A DNA stretch of 64,000 nt from Paraburkholderia sp. Tr-20389. Its GTDB lineage: Bacteria; Pseudomonadota; Gammaproteobacteria; Burkholderiales; Burkholderiaceae. Shown here one piece after another: positions 55,245-64,000 of the stretch. The stretch's first letter is position 1; every line of letters begins with the position of its first letter. The notes beneath the pieces were generated by a model. That model searched no databases and had not been told where the DNA came from. It saw only the letters and a list, made by a program, of their open reading frames with translations. The position numbers were made by a program, and so were the translations under genes. The stretch is taken from positions 248,001 through 312,000 of the forward strand of contig NZ_JAAGPD010000005.1 in NCBI RefSeq assembly GCF_017104565.1. Reading direction: 5' to 3'.

Positions 55245-56645
55245 CTACTTCCGCCCAGAATGGGCCAATTTGGAATGCCTACGTGAGTAACCAAAATAGA
55301 CAACCATCCCCACGAGCAGCCAGATAACGAACGCAATCCAGGTGACAGCACTGAGGTTCACCATCAAAAACAGACAGGAAGCAACAGCAAGAACAGGCAC
55401 AACCGGCACGCCAGGGCAGCGAAACGCGCGAGGCAAATCAGGATGAGTGCGACGCAAAACGAGCACAGCAATCGACACCATCGAAAAAGCCGCCAACGTG
55501 CCAATGTTGATCAGCTCAGCAAGCACATTGAGCGGCACGAGCGCGCCAATCAAACCAAACACGATCCCAACGAGCCACGTCGTCGCGAACGGCGTCGCAA
55601 ACCGCGGATGCACCTTCGACAACGCAGCCGGCAACAAACCATCGCGTGACATCGCGAACATCACCCGCGTCTGACCATACGCCATCACGAGAATCACGGT
55701 GAGCATGCCGAGCACCGCGCCAAGATCGATGAAGCCGGCGACCCAGTTCTGCCCCGCAACCTGCAGCGCATACGACACCGGGTGCGAAATATTCGCGAAC
55801 TGCGCGGACGGCACGATGCCCGTCACGACGGCCGCTACCGCCACATACAACACCGCGCACACGCCGAGCGACGCGATGATGCCAATCGGCAGATCGCGCT
55901 TCGGATTCTTCACCTCTTCAGCCGCCGACGACACCGAGTCGAAACCAATGAACGCGAAGAACATCACGGCCGCCGCGCCGAACACGCCGCTCATGCCGTT
56001 CGGCATGAACGGATGCCAGTTGGCGGGCTTCACATGAAACACGCCGACGGCGATCACCAGCAGCACGACCGTCACCTTGATGGCGACCATCAGGTTGTTC
56101 ACGCGCGTCGATTCGCGCACCCCGACCGACAGCAGCGTCGTGATCGCCATCATCACCAGGAACGCGGGCAGATTGAACAGCGTCTCGTGGCCGGGCAGTG
56201 CGCCGGGTGCCGCGGTCAGCGCGATGGGCAGCGATACGCCGAAACCAGACAGCAGCGACTGCAGATAACCCGACCAGCCGACCGACACGGCCGACGTCGC
56301 CAGACCATACTCCAGCATCAGGTCCCAGCCGATGATCCACGCGGCCAACTCGCCGAGCGTCGCGTACGAATACGTGTAGATCGAACCGGCGACGGGAATC
56401 GTCGACGCGAATTCGGCATAGGCGAGCGCGGCGAAGCCGCACGCGATGGCCGCGATGATGAACGACAGCATCAGCGCCGGACCGGCCTGCACCGCGCCTG
56501 TGCCGGTCAGCACGAAAATGCCGGTGCCGATGATGGCGCCGACGCCGAGAAAGGTCAGATCGAGCGCGCCGAGCGCTTTCTTCAGGCCGGCAGCCTGCGC
56601 GCCGGCGATCATCTGCTCGACGTTCTTCTTACGAAAGAGGGACAT
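55245..56645 (-). CDS. APC-superfamily amino acid permease (cationic amino acid type)
   Basis: 466-residue, 12-helix inner-membrane transporter. GVGAIIGTGIFVLTG in helix 1 is the substrate-binding break of APC permeases; AALAYAEFASTIPVAGSIYTYSYATLGELAAWIIGWDLMLEY and FFAFIGFDSVSSAAEEVKNPKRDLPIGI are hallmarks of the YfnA/CAT-like branch. MSLFRKKNVEQMIAGAQ at 56645 is the start, downstream of a GAGACCC-type site. The substrate is not fixed by sequence. Confidence 0.9.
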   Translation of the reverse strand: MSLFRKKNVEQMIAGAQAAGLKKALGALDLTFLGVGAIIGTGIFVLTGTGAVQAGPALMLSFIIAAIACGFAALAYAEFASTIPVAGSIYTYSYATLGELAAWIIGWDLMLEYGLATSAVSVGWSGYLQSLLSGFGVSLPIALTAAPGALPGHETLFNLPAFLVMMAITTLLSVGVRESTRVNNLMVAIKVTVVLLVIAVGVFHVKPANWHPFMPNGMSGVFGAAAVMFFAFIGFDSVSSAAEEVKNPKRDLPIGIIASLGVCAVLYVAVAAVVTGIVPSAQFANISHPVSYALQVAGQNWVAGFIDLGAVLGMLTVILVMAYGQTRVMFAMSRDGLLPAALSKVHPRFATPFATTWLVGIVFGLIGALVPLNVLAELINIGTLAAFSMVSIAVLVLRRTHPDLPRAFRCPGVPVVPVLAVASCLFLMVNLSAVTWIAFVIWLLVGMVVYFGYSRRHSKLAHSGRK

Positions 56646-56776
56646 TTGGCGGGGTCTCCTGTGAAGCACGCGTGTGGGCGCGCCCAATGTCGGGAAAACC
56701 CGCGATTTTAGCGGAATTGGGCCGGCAAGCCCTTGCTGGTGCACAACGCTTGTGCGCCGCGAACGCGGCGCGCAGG

Positions 56777-57433
56777 TCAAGCTGTCATCACCGGGTTCAG
56801 ATCGACGAGGCGATTGCTCATCACGTAAAAGGTGAGTTCCGCGTTGTTACGCAGCTTCATCTTCTCCAGCAGCCGCGTGCGGTAGACGCTCACCGTCTTC
56901 ACCGACAGCGACAGCGCGACGGCGATGTCCGTCAGACGTTTGCCAGACGCGAGCATGCACAGCGTCTGGTACTCGCGGTCGGAAAGCTTTTCGTGCGGCA
57001 ACTGCTCGCCGTCGAACGAGACGTAGTCGGCGAGCGCTTCCGCCATCGCCGGGCTCACGTATTTGCGGCCGGCCGCGACCTGCTGGATCGCGGCGATCAT
57101 CTGCGCGGCATCGACCGTTTTCGACAGATAGCCCGCCGCGCCCGCCTTCAGCGCACGCACCGCATACTGATCCTCGCGATACATCGAGAACATCAGCACG
57201 GGAACGCGCGGCAGCTTGCGTTTCAGGCGCTTGAGCACCTCGACGCCGTTCATGTCCGGCAACGAGATGTCGAGCAGGATCACGTCGAAAATATGCTTCG
57301 ACGCTTCCGCGAGCACTTCCGTACCGGTTTGTGCCTCGGCGACGTCGTCGGCGACGCCGCGATCGATCAGCAGTTGCCGTACGCCCTGACGAACGACGGC
57401 ATGATCTTCGGCAATCAGAATGCGCAGGCTCAT
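56777..57433 (-). CDS. NarL/FixJ-type response regulator
   Basis: 218 residues. The receiver domain has IAEDHAVVRQGV (acidic pair), the phospho-Asp in VILLDISLPDMNG, and Lys in GYLSKTVDAAQM. A LuxR helix-turn-helix follows, LSDREYQTLCMLASGKRLTDIAVALSLSVKTVSVYRTRLLEKM. It pairs with the kinase gene 49 bases upstream. Targets are unknown. Confidence 0.93.
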   Translation of the reverse strand: MSLRILIAEDHAVVRQGVRQLLIDRGVADDVAEAQTGTEVLAEASKHIFDVILLDISLPDMNGVEVLKRLKRKLPRVPVLMFSMYREDQYAVRALKAGAAGYLSKTVDAAQMIAAIQQVAAGRKYVSPAMAEALADYVSFDGEQLPHEKLSDREYQTLCMLASGKRLTDIAVALSLSVKTVSVYRTRLLEKMKLRNNAELTFYVMSNRLVDLNPVMTA

Positions 57434-57482
57434 AACGGGCAGTCAGCGTTCACAAACGGTACAAGCGGGATCCGACGTGGGT

Positions 57483-58385
57483 TCACAGTCGGATTGCCGT
57501 ACGGCGCGCGCGCGGGCGCGACGCGTTGCCCGTCAGCGCTTTCCACGCGAAGCGCGCGTGCACGGTCGTGCCGGGTGTTTTACCGCGGGCGGTGCCGTCC
57601 GATGCGGCGACCTGAAGCTCGCCATCGAACGCATTGCAGCGTGCACGCATCCCAGCCAGCCCGAACTGGCGCTCGTCCTGGCCGGCATGCGGCGGAATGC
57701 CGATGCCGTCGTCGCTGACGACGATGCTCAGATGATGGGCCGTCGCTTCGATGCGCATGTCGGCGCCCGATGCGCGTGCATGCTTCGCGACGTTGTTCAG
57801 CGCTTCCTGGGCGACGCGGAAGACGGCCAGCGACGCATCGGCCGACAGGCGCGTGAGGCGCGCATCGGCGGCGCACACGAAGCTCATGCGAAGACCCGTG
57901 CGTGCGGCAAAAGTATTGATCCAGTGCGACAGCGCGCACACGATGCCCTTGTCGAGCGTCGGCGCATGCAGTTCGGCGACGGCCTCTTGCGCGGCTTGCG
58001 TGACGGCGTCGAGCGAGCGCTGCGCGGTTTCGAGGGCGGTGGTGCATTGGGGCGGGGCATCGGCGGGCAGCCACGTTTCGACGCCCGCAAGCGCGAAGCG
58101 CGCGGCCGTGACTTCGGCGCCCAGGCTGTCGTGCAGTTCCTGCGCGACGCGGCGGCGCGTGGCCTCCTGCGTGCGCGTCAGTTCGGATGCCAGTTCGCGC
58201 ACGCGCGCTTTCAGACGCGCGACTTCTTCGGTCGATGCAGCTCGCGTTGCCGTGCTGGACGCGATCGAGGCTTTGGCGCCGCGGGTTGCGCGGGCGCTGG
58301 ACGCGCGCTGCGCGTCACCCGTGCGGGCAGCCGTGCCGTGCCCGTGCATCGGCACGACGACGGATGTATCCACGGCCCCGCTCAC
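57483..58385 (-). CDS. NarX/UhpB-type histidine kinase without membrane segments
   Basis: 300 residues. The first 55 are low-complexity Ala/Ser/Thr/Arg; then a coiled segment, EEVARLKARVRELASELTRTQEATRRR, enters the HisKA_3 H-box VAQELHDSLGAEVTAARFAL. The ATPase core has AVFRVAQEALNNVAKHARASGA (N box) and VSDDGIGIPP with FGLAGMRARCNAF (G boxes). No transmembrane helix or recognisable sensor domain is seen, so it is cytoplasmic and probably receives its signal through a partner. The start could be shorter, after the low-complexity part. It is the partner of the adjacent regulator. Confidence 0.87.
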   Translation of the reverse strand: MSGAVDTSVVVPMHGHGTAARTGDAQRASSARATRGAKASIASSTATRAASTEEVARLKARVRELASELTRTQEATRRRVAQELHDSLGAEVTAARFALAGVETWLPADAPPQCTTALETAQRSLDAVTQAAQEAVAELHAPTLDKGIVCALSHWINTFAARTGLRMSFVCAADARLTRLSADASLAVFRVAQEALNNVAKHARASGADMRIEATAHHLSIVVSDDGIGIPPHAGQDERQFGLAGMRARCNAFDGELQVAASDGTARGKTPGTTVHARFAWKALTGNASRPRARRTAIRL

Positions 58386-58905
58386 GAAGCGAAATGGCCG
58401 GCGTCATGGCGACGCACCGGCAGCATATAGACGAAAGAACGCATGCGAACCCTGACCCCCAGATGTGTCCGCCGCAGGAAGTGCCGCGACGGAAAAATGC
58501 TACGTCTGCGCGTAACCAGATTTACATTCTGTAACAAATAGACGACAGTTTTGTTAAAAGTCTGTCAAATGCTGCTGGCCTGGATCATATCTCAAAAAAA
58601 GAAAAAATGCCCGGTAATTAAGGCTTGTGGCGCATTGTTCACGCAATAGTTGCGCTGGATCGCCCGAATATGTCAGAAAAATTCCTACACAAAAGGTTTA
58701 CGCAAAGCCGTTGGATTTGTAACCCGGAATCTGACGGGATAGTGGAGGTGCCAGGCATCATCCGCCAGGCGATCATGAAGTGCGGTATGTGCAAGCAGCA
58801 CAACGGGCGAGCAAAAAGAAAAACCGGAGCGCAATGGCTCCGGTTTCGGGGTGTTTCAAGCAGCTGCGGGCGTCGTGGACGCCGCGCCGCAGCGTGCGGG
58901 CTGGC
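58386..58905. promoter_or_regulatory. Intergenic region upstream of the kinase gene, with dyad
   Basis: 520 bases, AT-richer than its surroundings around 58525-58700. TGTCAGAAAAATTCCTACA (58671-58689) has dyad symmetry TGTnnGAAnnnTTCnnACA, a shape seen at operators of NarL/RcsB-type regulators. On the minus strand it is 286 bases upstream of the kinase. No gene is supported. Confidence 0.35.
58811..58846 (-). terminator. Rho-independent terminator after fpr
   Basis: AAACCGGAGC (58821-58830) and GCTCCGGTTT (58837-58846) form a 10-bp stem. On the minus strand it is followed by TTCTTTTTGC. It lies 60 bases after the ferredoxin-NADP reductase stop. Confidence 0.88.
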
Positions 58906-59676
58906 TTAGCCGACGAACGCCTTTTCGACGACGTAATGCCCAGGATGGTTGTTGCTGCCTTCCTGGAAGCCCATGCTGTCGAGCAGTTCACGCGTGTCGC
59001 GCAGCATGTGCGGGCTGCCGCAGAGCATCACGCGGTCGTTTTCGAGCGAGAAGTCCGGCAGATCGAGGTCGTTGAACAGTTTCTTCGTTTCGATCAGGTC
59101 CGTGATACGGCCGCGGTTCGCGAACGGCTCGCGCGTGACGGTCGGGTAGTACACCAGCTTTTCCTGGATCAGTTCGCCGATGTGCTCGTGCGCCGGCAGG
59201 TGATCCGTGATGTATTCCTTGTACGCGAGTTCGTCGACGAAACGGCAGGTGTGCGTCAACACCACGCGCTCGTACCGGTCGTACACGTCCGGATCCTTGA
59301 TGATCGACATGAACGGTGCGAGGCCCGTGCCCGTCGACAGCAGCCACAGTGTCTTGCCGGGCAGCAGGTTGTCGGCCATCAGCGTGCCCGTCGGCTTCTT
59401 GCCGATCAGAACCTGGTCGCCGACCTTCAGATGCTGGAGGCGCGACGTCAGCGGGCCGTCCTGCACCTTGATGCTCAGGAATTCGAGGTTCTCTTCGTAG
59501 TTGGCGCTAGCCATGCTGTACGCACGGATCAGCGGTTTGCCGTCGACTTCGAGACCGACCATCGTGAACTGGCCATTTTCGAAGCGGAACGACGCATCGC
59601 GCGTGCAGGTGAAGCTGAAAAGCGTATCGGTCCAGTGATGGACGCTCAGGACGGTTTGTGGATTCAGGTTGCTCAT
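58906..59676 (-). CDS. fpr: Ferredoxin--NADP reductase
   Basis: 256-residue flavoprotein of the bacterial Fpr class that exchanges electrons between NADPH and ferredoxin or flavodoxin. The FAD site is RAYSMASANYEENLEF, the NADP site has LSTGTGLAPFMSII, and the C-terminus HYVVEKAFVG is typical of subclass IA/II enzymes that end in a residue stacking region. MSNLNPQTVLSVHHWTDTLF at 59676 is the start. It is a monocistronic gene with its own terminator. Fpr often responds to oxidative stress; no site for this was recognised here. Confidence 0.94.
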   Translation of the reverse strand: MSNLNPQTVLSVHHWTDTLFSFTCTRDASFRFENGQFTMVGLEVDGKPLIRAYSMASANYEENLEFLSIKVQDGPLTSRLQHLKVGDQVLIGKKPTGTLMADNLLPGKTLWLLSTGTGLAPFMSIIKDPDVYDRYERVVLTHTCRFVDELAYKEYITDHLPAHEHIGELIQEKLVYYPTVTREPFANRGRITDLIETKKLFNDLDLPDFSLENDRVMLCGSPHMLRDTRELLDSMGFQEGSNNHPGHYVVEKAFVG

Positions 59677-60229
59677 GGCTTCTTCGATGGTGCGAAAACA
59701 AGGTCGGCCACACAAAAAGCGGGGCCGGCACGGCAAAGGCGATGCATCGTTCCTTGTCGGCATCGACGGGGAATGATGCGCAATCCGCTATTTTACCGCG
59801 TTACCGACTCGGCCATTGCCGGGGCGGGTTGGGCGGTGAATGTGGTCTGCCAGTCAGATTGTCAGGCGCCGGCGCGGCTGGCGTCCGGTTCGGCACGGAC
59901 GGTCATTCGCGCGCGGCAAGGGTGTACTGCTGGGGTGGTACGGCGCCGGGTCTGTGCCCGGATGACCCGCGCGGGTGTTGCCCTTGGGGTCTCGCCCATC
60001 CGTGAAGGGCGGCGGGCTGTCGCCGCCTGGCGGGCATCCGCACGTCGGCCATCTGGTGACGGCAACGGTTCAGCGAATACAGGCGCTGGTAGCGCTATCT
60101 GGGAATAATACCGGAAACGTATCGCGCACTGCAGCATTGACCCTGCTGCCGAAGCTGGAAAGCTGAGCGAAATCAGTGCTTAGCAGCGCAGTCCTTAGCA
60201 GCACAGTCCTTAGCGACGCATTCGCGCGC
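59677..60229. other. Intergenic region between LysE-type gene and fpr
   Basis: 553 bases with no supported gene. It should contain the fpr promoter. GC-rich open frames here have no coding signature. The only structure seen is the short tandem repeat close to the LysE stop. Confidence 0.35.
60179..60220. repeat. 15-bp tandem repeat, 2.8 copies
   Basis: CTTAGCAGCGCAGTC, CTTAGCAGCACAGTC and a partial CTTAGCGACGCA follow one another directly, just after the end of the LysE-type gene. The copies differ by one or two bases. Confidence 0.8.
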
Positions 60230-60871
60230 TCAGCTTTCGGCTGCAAGCTTCGCGCCGAGACCTACCAGCACCGCGCCGCACACACCGTCGATCGGCCGGC
60301 GCAGACGGCGATAGCCGCGCTGCGTGCGCTCCGTCGCGAACATCAGCGCGACACTGCCGTACCAGCCGACCGACATGCAGCCGATCATCGCGAGCGCCAC
60401 GCCGTAGAACCACAGCGGCGGATGCGCCGGGAACAGCGTCGCGAAGATACTGGTCCAGAACGCGCACGATTTCGGATTCGTCAGGCACGTGAGCATGCCC
60501 GAGCGCCACGCGCGGAAGTATGCGCCACGGTCGTTGGCGAGCGGTGTTTCGACGTTCACGACGATGGCTTCGCCGCGTTTCGTGCTCGCGCGCACGAGCT
60601 TGATGCCGAACCACACCAGATAGACCGCGCCCGCGATACGGATGCCGTTGTACAGCCAGTCGATCCGCTGCAGCACGGTCGCGAAGCCGAGCATCGCGAG
60701 CGAAGCCCAGATGGTCGACCCCGTGCCGACGCCGAGCGCCGACGCGGCGCCGAGCCCACGGCGGCCCGCGAGCGACAACTGCGTGATCATGAAAAAGTTG
60801 GGACCGGGACTGATCAGCGCCACCAGATAGACGATGGCAATTTGCAGCAGGATCGGCAGGTAGTGGTGCAT
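60230..60871 (-). CDS. LysE/RhtB-family amino acid exporter
   Basis: 213-residue inner-membrane protein with about six helices. The N-terminus YLPILLQIAIVYLVALISPGPNFFMITQLSLAGRRGLGAASALGVGTGS is the family signature (SPGPNF). LVRASTKRGEA and FLTNPKSCAF-like (TCLTNPKSCAFWTSIFATLF) match the second half. Such proteins export threonine, homoserine, lysine or related compounds; the substrate is not determined. It is a single gene. Confidence 0.9.
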   Translation of the reverse strand: MHHYLPILLQIAIVYLVALISPGPNFFMITQLSLAGRRGLGAASALGVGTGSTIWASLAMLGFATVLQRIDWLYNGIRIAGAVYLVWFGIKLVRASTKRGEAIVVNVETPLANDRGAYFRAWRSGMLTCLTNPKSCAFWTSIFATLFPAHPPLWFYGVALAMIGCMSVGWYGSVALMFATERTQRGYRRLRRPIDGVCGAVLVGLGAKLAAES

Positions 60872-60996
60872 GGCGACGATTTGCCGCGCGGAACGGCGGC
60901 GCGTTGAGCGGGAAACAAGGCAGAACCGCGATCATACTCCCGCTGGCGCGCGTTTGAGCGCGCGCTTCGCGAGCGCGTGGTGTCGATGCCGCGACG

Positions 60997-61983
60997 TTAT
61001 CCCGCCGTCTGCCCGGCGCCTGCTCCACCGGCAGGCTCGGCGCTCTTGTGCGCGCGTTGTTTGAGCACACGCGCCTGCAGCACGATCACGAGCAGCAGGA
61101 ACACGCCGCGTATCACCGATTGCCAGTAGGCCGACAGACTGATGAAGCCGAGGCCGTTCTCGAAGTTCAGCAGATTGAACACAAGCCCGAGCAGCAGCAC
61201 GCCCGCAATCGTCATCGCGATCGATCCTTCGCCGCCCGTCAGCAGCGTGCCGCCGAGCACGACGGCCGAAATCGCGAACAGCTCCCAGCCGACGCCTTCG
61301 TTCGGTTGTCCCGCGCCGAACTGCGCGGCGAGGATCACGCCGGCGAGCCCCGCCAGCAGCCCGCTCACCGCGTACACGGCGACCAGCGTGCGATTGACGT
61401 TCAGCCCCATCAGCCGCGCCGCTTCCTCGCTGCCGCCGATCGCCAGCGAATGGCGTCCGAAACGCGTGCTGCGCAGCGCGAGCCAGCCCGCGACGGCCGC
61501 GACGAGCGCAATGAGGCCGGGAATCGGCAGACCGAACAGATCGCCCTGGCCGAAGTTCGCGAAGTTCGTATCGGACGAAATCGACACCGCGTCGTTTTTG
61601 CCGAGCAGCAGCGCGAGTCCATGCGCGCCGAGGCTCGTCGCGAGCGTCGTGATGAACGGCAGGATTTTCATGCGCGTGATGATGATGCCGTTGATCACCC
61701 CGACCAGCAGCCCGGCGCCCGCGCCGGCCAGCACCGCGACCCAGCCGCCGTACGGACTGGCGAGCGCCGCGACGACGCTCGACATCGCCGCGACCGTGCC
61801 GACGGACAGATCGATGCCGCCCGTGATGATCACGAAGGCCATGCCGACGGAGATCAGCGCGAACATCGAGTTGTAGCGCCAGAAGGACGTGATGTTGTAC
61901 TCGGAAGCGAAGTGCTCGTAGCGCACGAGGCCGAGCACGATCAGCGCGCCGAGCGCGATCAGGATAGGCAGGTTCTTTTTCAT
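60997..61983 (-). CDS. Sugar ABC transporter permease (YjfF/RbsC-like)
   Basis: 328-residue permease with about 10 helices. MAFVIITGGIDLSVG and LGGTLLTGGEGSIAMTIAGVLLLGLVFNLLNF are the BPD_transp_2 motifs of ribose/galactose-type importers. It is the last gene of a minus-strand run ATPase-permease-permease, the same order as E. coli ytfR-ytfT-yjfF (galactofuranose). The two-permease design suggests a heterodimeric channel; the sugar is unknown. It lies 21 bases after the first permease gene. Confidence 0.9.
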   Translation of the reverse strand: MKKNLPILIALGALIVLGLVRYEHFASEYNITSFWRYNSMFALISVGMAFVIITGGIDLSVGTVAAMSSVVAALASPYGGWVAVLAGAGAGLLVGVINGIIITRMKILPFITTLATSLGAHGLALLLGKNDAVSISSDTNFANFGQGDLFGLPIPGLIALVAAVAGWLALRSTRFGRHSLAIGGSEEAARLMGLNVNRTLVAVYAVSGLLAGLAGVILAAQFGAGQPNEGVGWELFAISAVVLGGTLLTGGEGSIAMTIAGVLLLGLVFNLLNFENGLGFISLSAYWQSVIRGVFLLLVIVLQARVLKQRAHKSAEPAGGAGAGQTAG

Positions 61984-62004
61984 CGATGCGAGTCCTCGGA
62001 ACCG

Positions 62005-63015
62005 TCAGCGCGAGCGCCGCTGCACGTACACGGCGGCGATGATGATGCCCGCCTTGACGACGAGCGCGGCCGCATCGGGAATGCCGTGCGCGAGCAGCGT
62101 GTAGCGCAGCAACTGGATGATCAGCGCGCCGATCAGCGTGCCGCCGATATATGCCTTGCCGCCCGTCAGCGCGGTGCCGCCGACGGCCACGGCCGCGATT
62201 GCATCGAGTTCGATGCCGAGCCCGACCACGTTCGCATCCGACGACGAATTCACCGAAATCGAAATCAGCCCAGCAAGCCCGGAAAGTGCAGCGCACAGCG
62301 TGTACGCAATCATCTTCACGCGAGCAGTCGGCACGCCGCTCAGATAGGCGGATTTCTCGTTGCCGCCCGTGACGAGCAGATACTGGCCGAACAGCGTCTT
62401 GCGCACGACCCACGCGAAGAACGCGACGAGCGCGAACATCAGCAGCACCTGGAACGGCACGCCCGCCACCTTGCCGAGCGCGATCCACTGGAACGCGGGA
62501 TTGTTGAACGCCTGCAGGCTGCCGTCAGTGACGACCTGCGCGATACCGCGTCCGGCGATGAACAGCACGAGGGTCGCGACAATCGGCTGGACGGCGAGCC
62601 TCGTCACGAGAAAGCCGTTGAACACGCCGCACACGGCGGCGGCCAGAACGGGTAGTACGAACGCGAGCGCGATGCCCATCGGCCCCGCGATATGCATGAA
62701 GAGCATCGGCGCGATTGCGCCCGCGATCGCCATCGACGCGCCCACGGACAGATCGATCCCGCCCGTCGCGACGACCAGCGTCATGCCGATGCCGACGATC
62801 ACGATCGTCACGACCTGCGTCAGATTGACGTTGAACGTCTGCAGCGACCAGAAGTGCTGGGTGAACAGCAGATTGAACACGAGCATCGCGAGCAGCACGA
62901 CGATCTCGCGTTGAATCGCAATGCGGCGCTTCTTCTTCACCGTCGACGGACCGGGCGTTGCCGCCGTTGCCGTTGCAAGCGGTGCGCCGTCGTTGCGCAG
63001 CGACTCATGAGCCAT
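62005..63015 (-). CDS. Sugar ABC transporter permease (YtfT/RbsC-like)
   Basis: About 336 residues. A polar N-terminus (KKKRRIAIQREIV) is followed by helices with VIVGIGMTLVVATGGIDLSVGASMAIAGAIAPML and AVAVGGTALTGGKAYIGGTLIGALIIQLLRYTLLAHGI. It pairs with the downstream permease. MAHESLRNDG at 63015 is the start and overlaps the ATPase stop by 11 bases, so translation is coupled. Confidence 0.9.
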   Translation of the reverse strand: MAHESLRNDGAPLATATAATPGPSTVKKKRRIAIQREIVVLLAMLVFNLLFTQHFWSLQTFNVNLTQVVTIVIVGIGMTLVVATGGIDLSVGASMAIAGAIAPMLFMHIAGPMGIALAFVLPVLAAAVCGVFNGFLVTRLAVQPIVATLVLFIAGRGIAQVVTDGSLQAFNNPAFQWIALGKVAGVPFQVLLMFALVAFFAWVVRKTLFGQYLLVTGGNEKSAYLSGVPTARVKMIAYTLCAALSGLAGLISISVNSSSDANVVGLGIELDAIAAVAVGGTALTGGKAYIGGTLIGALIIQLLRYTLLAHGIPDAAALVVKAGIIIAAVYVQRRSR

Positions 63016-64000
63016 GACGCTCGTCCTCCCGTACATCGTCGATATGAGCGGATTGCGCCGCTTCCGCAAGTTGCGAAGTGCCCGCGCTGCCCCAGGCAAT
63101 CGCGTCCATGATCGCGGATTCGCTCATCTGTGCGCCATCGAGTTCGGCGACCGTGCGACCGTCGCGGATCACGACGGCGCGATCGGCCACGGCCGTCAGT
63201 TCTTCGAGTTCCGAGGCGGACAGCAGCACCGCCATGCCTTCGTCGCGCAGTTCGCGCACGATCCTCGCGACATCCGCTTTGGCGCCGACGTCGATGCCGC
63301 GCGTCGGTTCGTCGAGCAGCAACAGCGACGGCTGCGCGGCGAGCCAGCGCGCGAGCAGGACCTTCTGCTGATTGCCGCCCGACAGTTCGCGGATCGGCTG
63401 ATCGGGAGAGCGTAGCTTGATGCCAAGCGAAGCGATGAAGCGTTCGACGATCGCCTGCTGTTTCTTGACATCGACGACGCCGTGCTTCGACAGCGTGCGC
63501 AGACAGACGAGCGTCAGGTTGTCGCGCACCGACAGCTCCGGCACGATGCCTTCCGCCTTGCGGTCCTCCGTCAGATACGCGAGCCCGCGCGCGATCGCAT
63601 CCTGCGGCGACTTCAGCGCGACGTTCTCGCCGTTGATCGACAGCGTGCCTTTTTCCGCGGGGTCCGCACCGAACAGCAGGCGCATCGTTTCCGTGCGGCC
63701 CGAGCCGAGCAGGCCGGCGAGGCCCACTGCCTCGCCCGCGTGCACGTCGAGCGACACGTCGCTCACCTTCGGATGAGCGGACAGGTTGCGCGCCGAAATC
63801 GCCTTCTCGCCGCGCCGCGCGAGATTCGCCTCGCGCGTGGCGCTGTCGTCCTGCACGACGGCGGCAAGCGTACGGCCGAGCATCGTCGTGACGAGCTGGC
63901 GCTTGTCGATGTCCTTCATCGCGCTTTGTGCGACGGTCTGGCCGTCGCGCATCACCGTCACGCGGTCGCACAGCGCATAGAGTTCGTCGAGCCGGTGCGA
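63005..64000 (-). CDS. Sugar ABC transporter ATPase (YtfR/RbsA-like), N-terminus beyond window
   Basis: The last 331 codons (stop included) of a tandem ATP-binding protein; the gene continues past the right edge. The fragment opens inside the first ATPase domain's end (HRLDELYALCDRVTVMRDG, the switch region). The second domain follows with VGLAGLLGSGRTETMRLLFG (a degenerate Walker A, typical of the second domain), the signature IRELSGGNQQKVLLARWLA, and Walker B SLLLLDEPTRGIDVG. This matches RbsA/MglA/YtfR-type double ATPases. A periplasmic sugar-binding protein gene would be expected further upstream, outside the window. Confidence 0.92.
   Translation of the reverse strand, partial: SHRLDELYALCDRVTVMRDGQTVAQSAMKDIDKRQLVTTMLGRTLAAVVQDDSATREANLARRGEKAISARNLSAHPKVSDVSLDVHAGEAVGLAGLLGSGRTETMRLLFGADPAEKGTLSINGENVALKSPQDAIARGLAYLTEDRKAEGIVPELSVRDNLTLVCLRTLSKHGVVDVKKQQAIVERFIASLGIKLRSPDQPIRELSGGNQQKVLLARWLAAQPSLLLLDEPTRGIDVGAKADVARIVRELRDEGMAVLLSASELEELTAVADRAVVIRDGRTVAELDGAQMSESAIMDAIAWGSAGTSQLAEAAQSAHIDDVREDERHGS

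Overview
The window is a GC-rich, gene-dense chromosomal segment from a member of the Burkholderiales, most likely Paraburkholderia or a close relative. This rests on gene content and order: mreB divergent from gatCAB, metX-metW, slmA, a RegB/RegA-type redox pair beside hslUV, and a DksA that lacks most of its zinc cysteines. The long inverted repeat downstream of an amino acid permease also resembles repeats I recall from Paraburkholderia genomes. No rRNA, tRNA, CRISPR array, transposase or phage gene was seen. The species is not determined.

Layout. 1-5.9 kb: 5' end of mreB, then gatC-gatA-gatB (tRNA amidotransferase), a PPK2-type polyphosphate kinase and exonuclease III. 5.9-10.3 kb (minus strand): a tightly coupled metX-metW-ampG-like-M48 protease operon. 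10.5-13.1 kb (minus): argB, a pyrimidine 5'-nucleotidase and slmA. 13.4-17.3 kb: a small Cys-rich protein, a TPR/glycosyltransferase-like protein and the regB-regA redox two-component pair. 17.4-26.8 kb (minus): hslVU with a sigma32-like promoter, dksA, a His-rich CobW GTPase, rlmI, xerC, a DUF484 protein, dapF and lpxL. 27-28.3 kb: metK behind a structured leader that can sequester its ribosome binding site.

28.4-33.1 kb is a looser region with a phytanoyl-CoA dioxygenase-family protein, an aldo/keto reductase, small membrane proteins, and a two-gene cassette encoding a winged-helix/MNT nucleotidyltransferase and a HEPN-like protein. The cassette's promoter carries a ladder of half-sites spaced one helical turn apart. 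33.3-40.8 kb holds an MFS transporter and a tripartite RND efflux operon in the order pump-adaptor-outer membrane channel. 41.2-45.7 kb has a small unknown protein, a SrkA-type kinase, a DUF3857/transglutaminase exoprotein, and a PepSY membrane protein with a Fur-box-like site upstream. 45.7-46.4 kb is a HigB/HigA-type toxin-antitoxin pair with an apparently leaderless promoter.

46.6-54.2 kb (minus) is a seven-gene aerobic CO-dehydrogenase-like (cox) cluster, S-L-M-D-E-G-F(XdhC). The large subunit has the form II AYRGAGR active-site motif, so the substrate may not be CO. A composite inverted repeat of about 650 bp (54.57-55.22 kb) separates it from an APC amino acid permease. A LuxR-type response regulator with an apparently soluble NarX-like kinase, ferredoxin-NADP reductase and a LysE exporter follow. 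The right edge holds a sugar ABC transporter (two permeases and a truncated ATPase) arranged like ytfR-ytfT-yjfF.

The most interesting signals are the MNT/HEPN cassette with its helically phased operator, the metK leader, the nested inverted-repeat element, and the form II cox cluster that keeps a full CODH-type maturation set.
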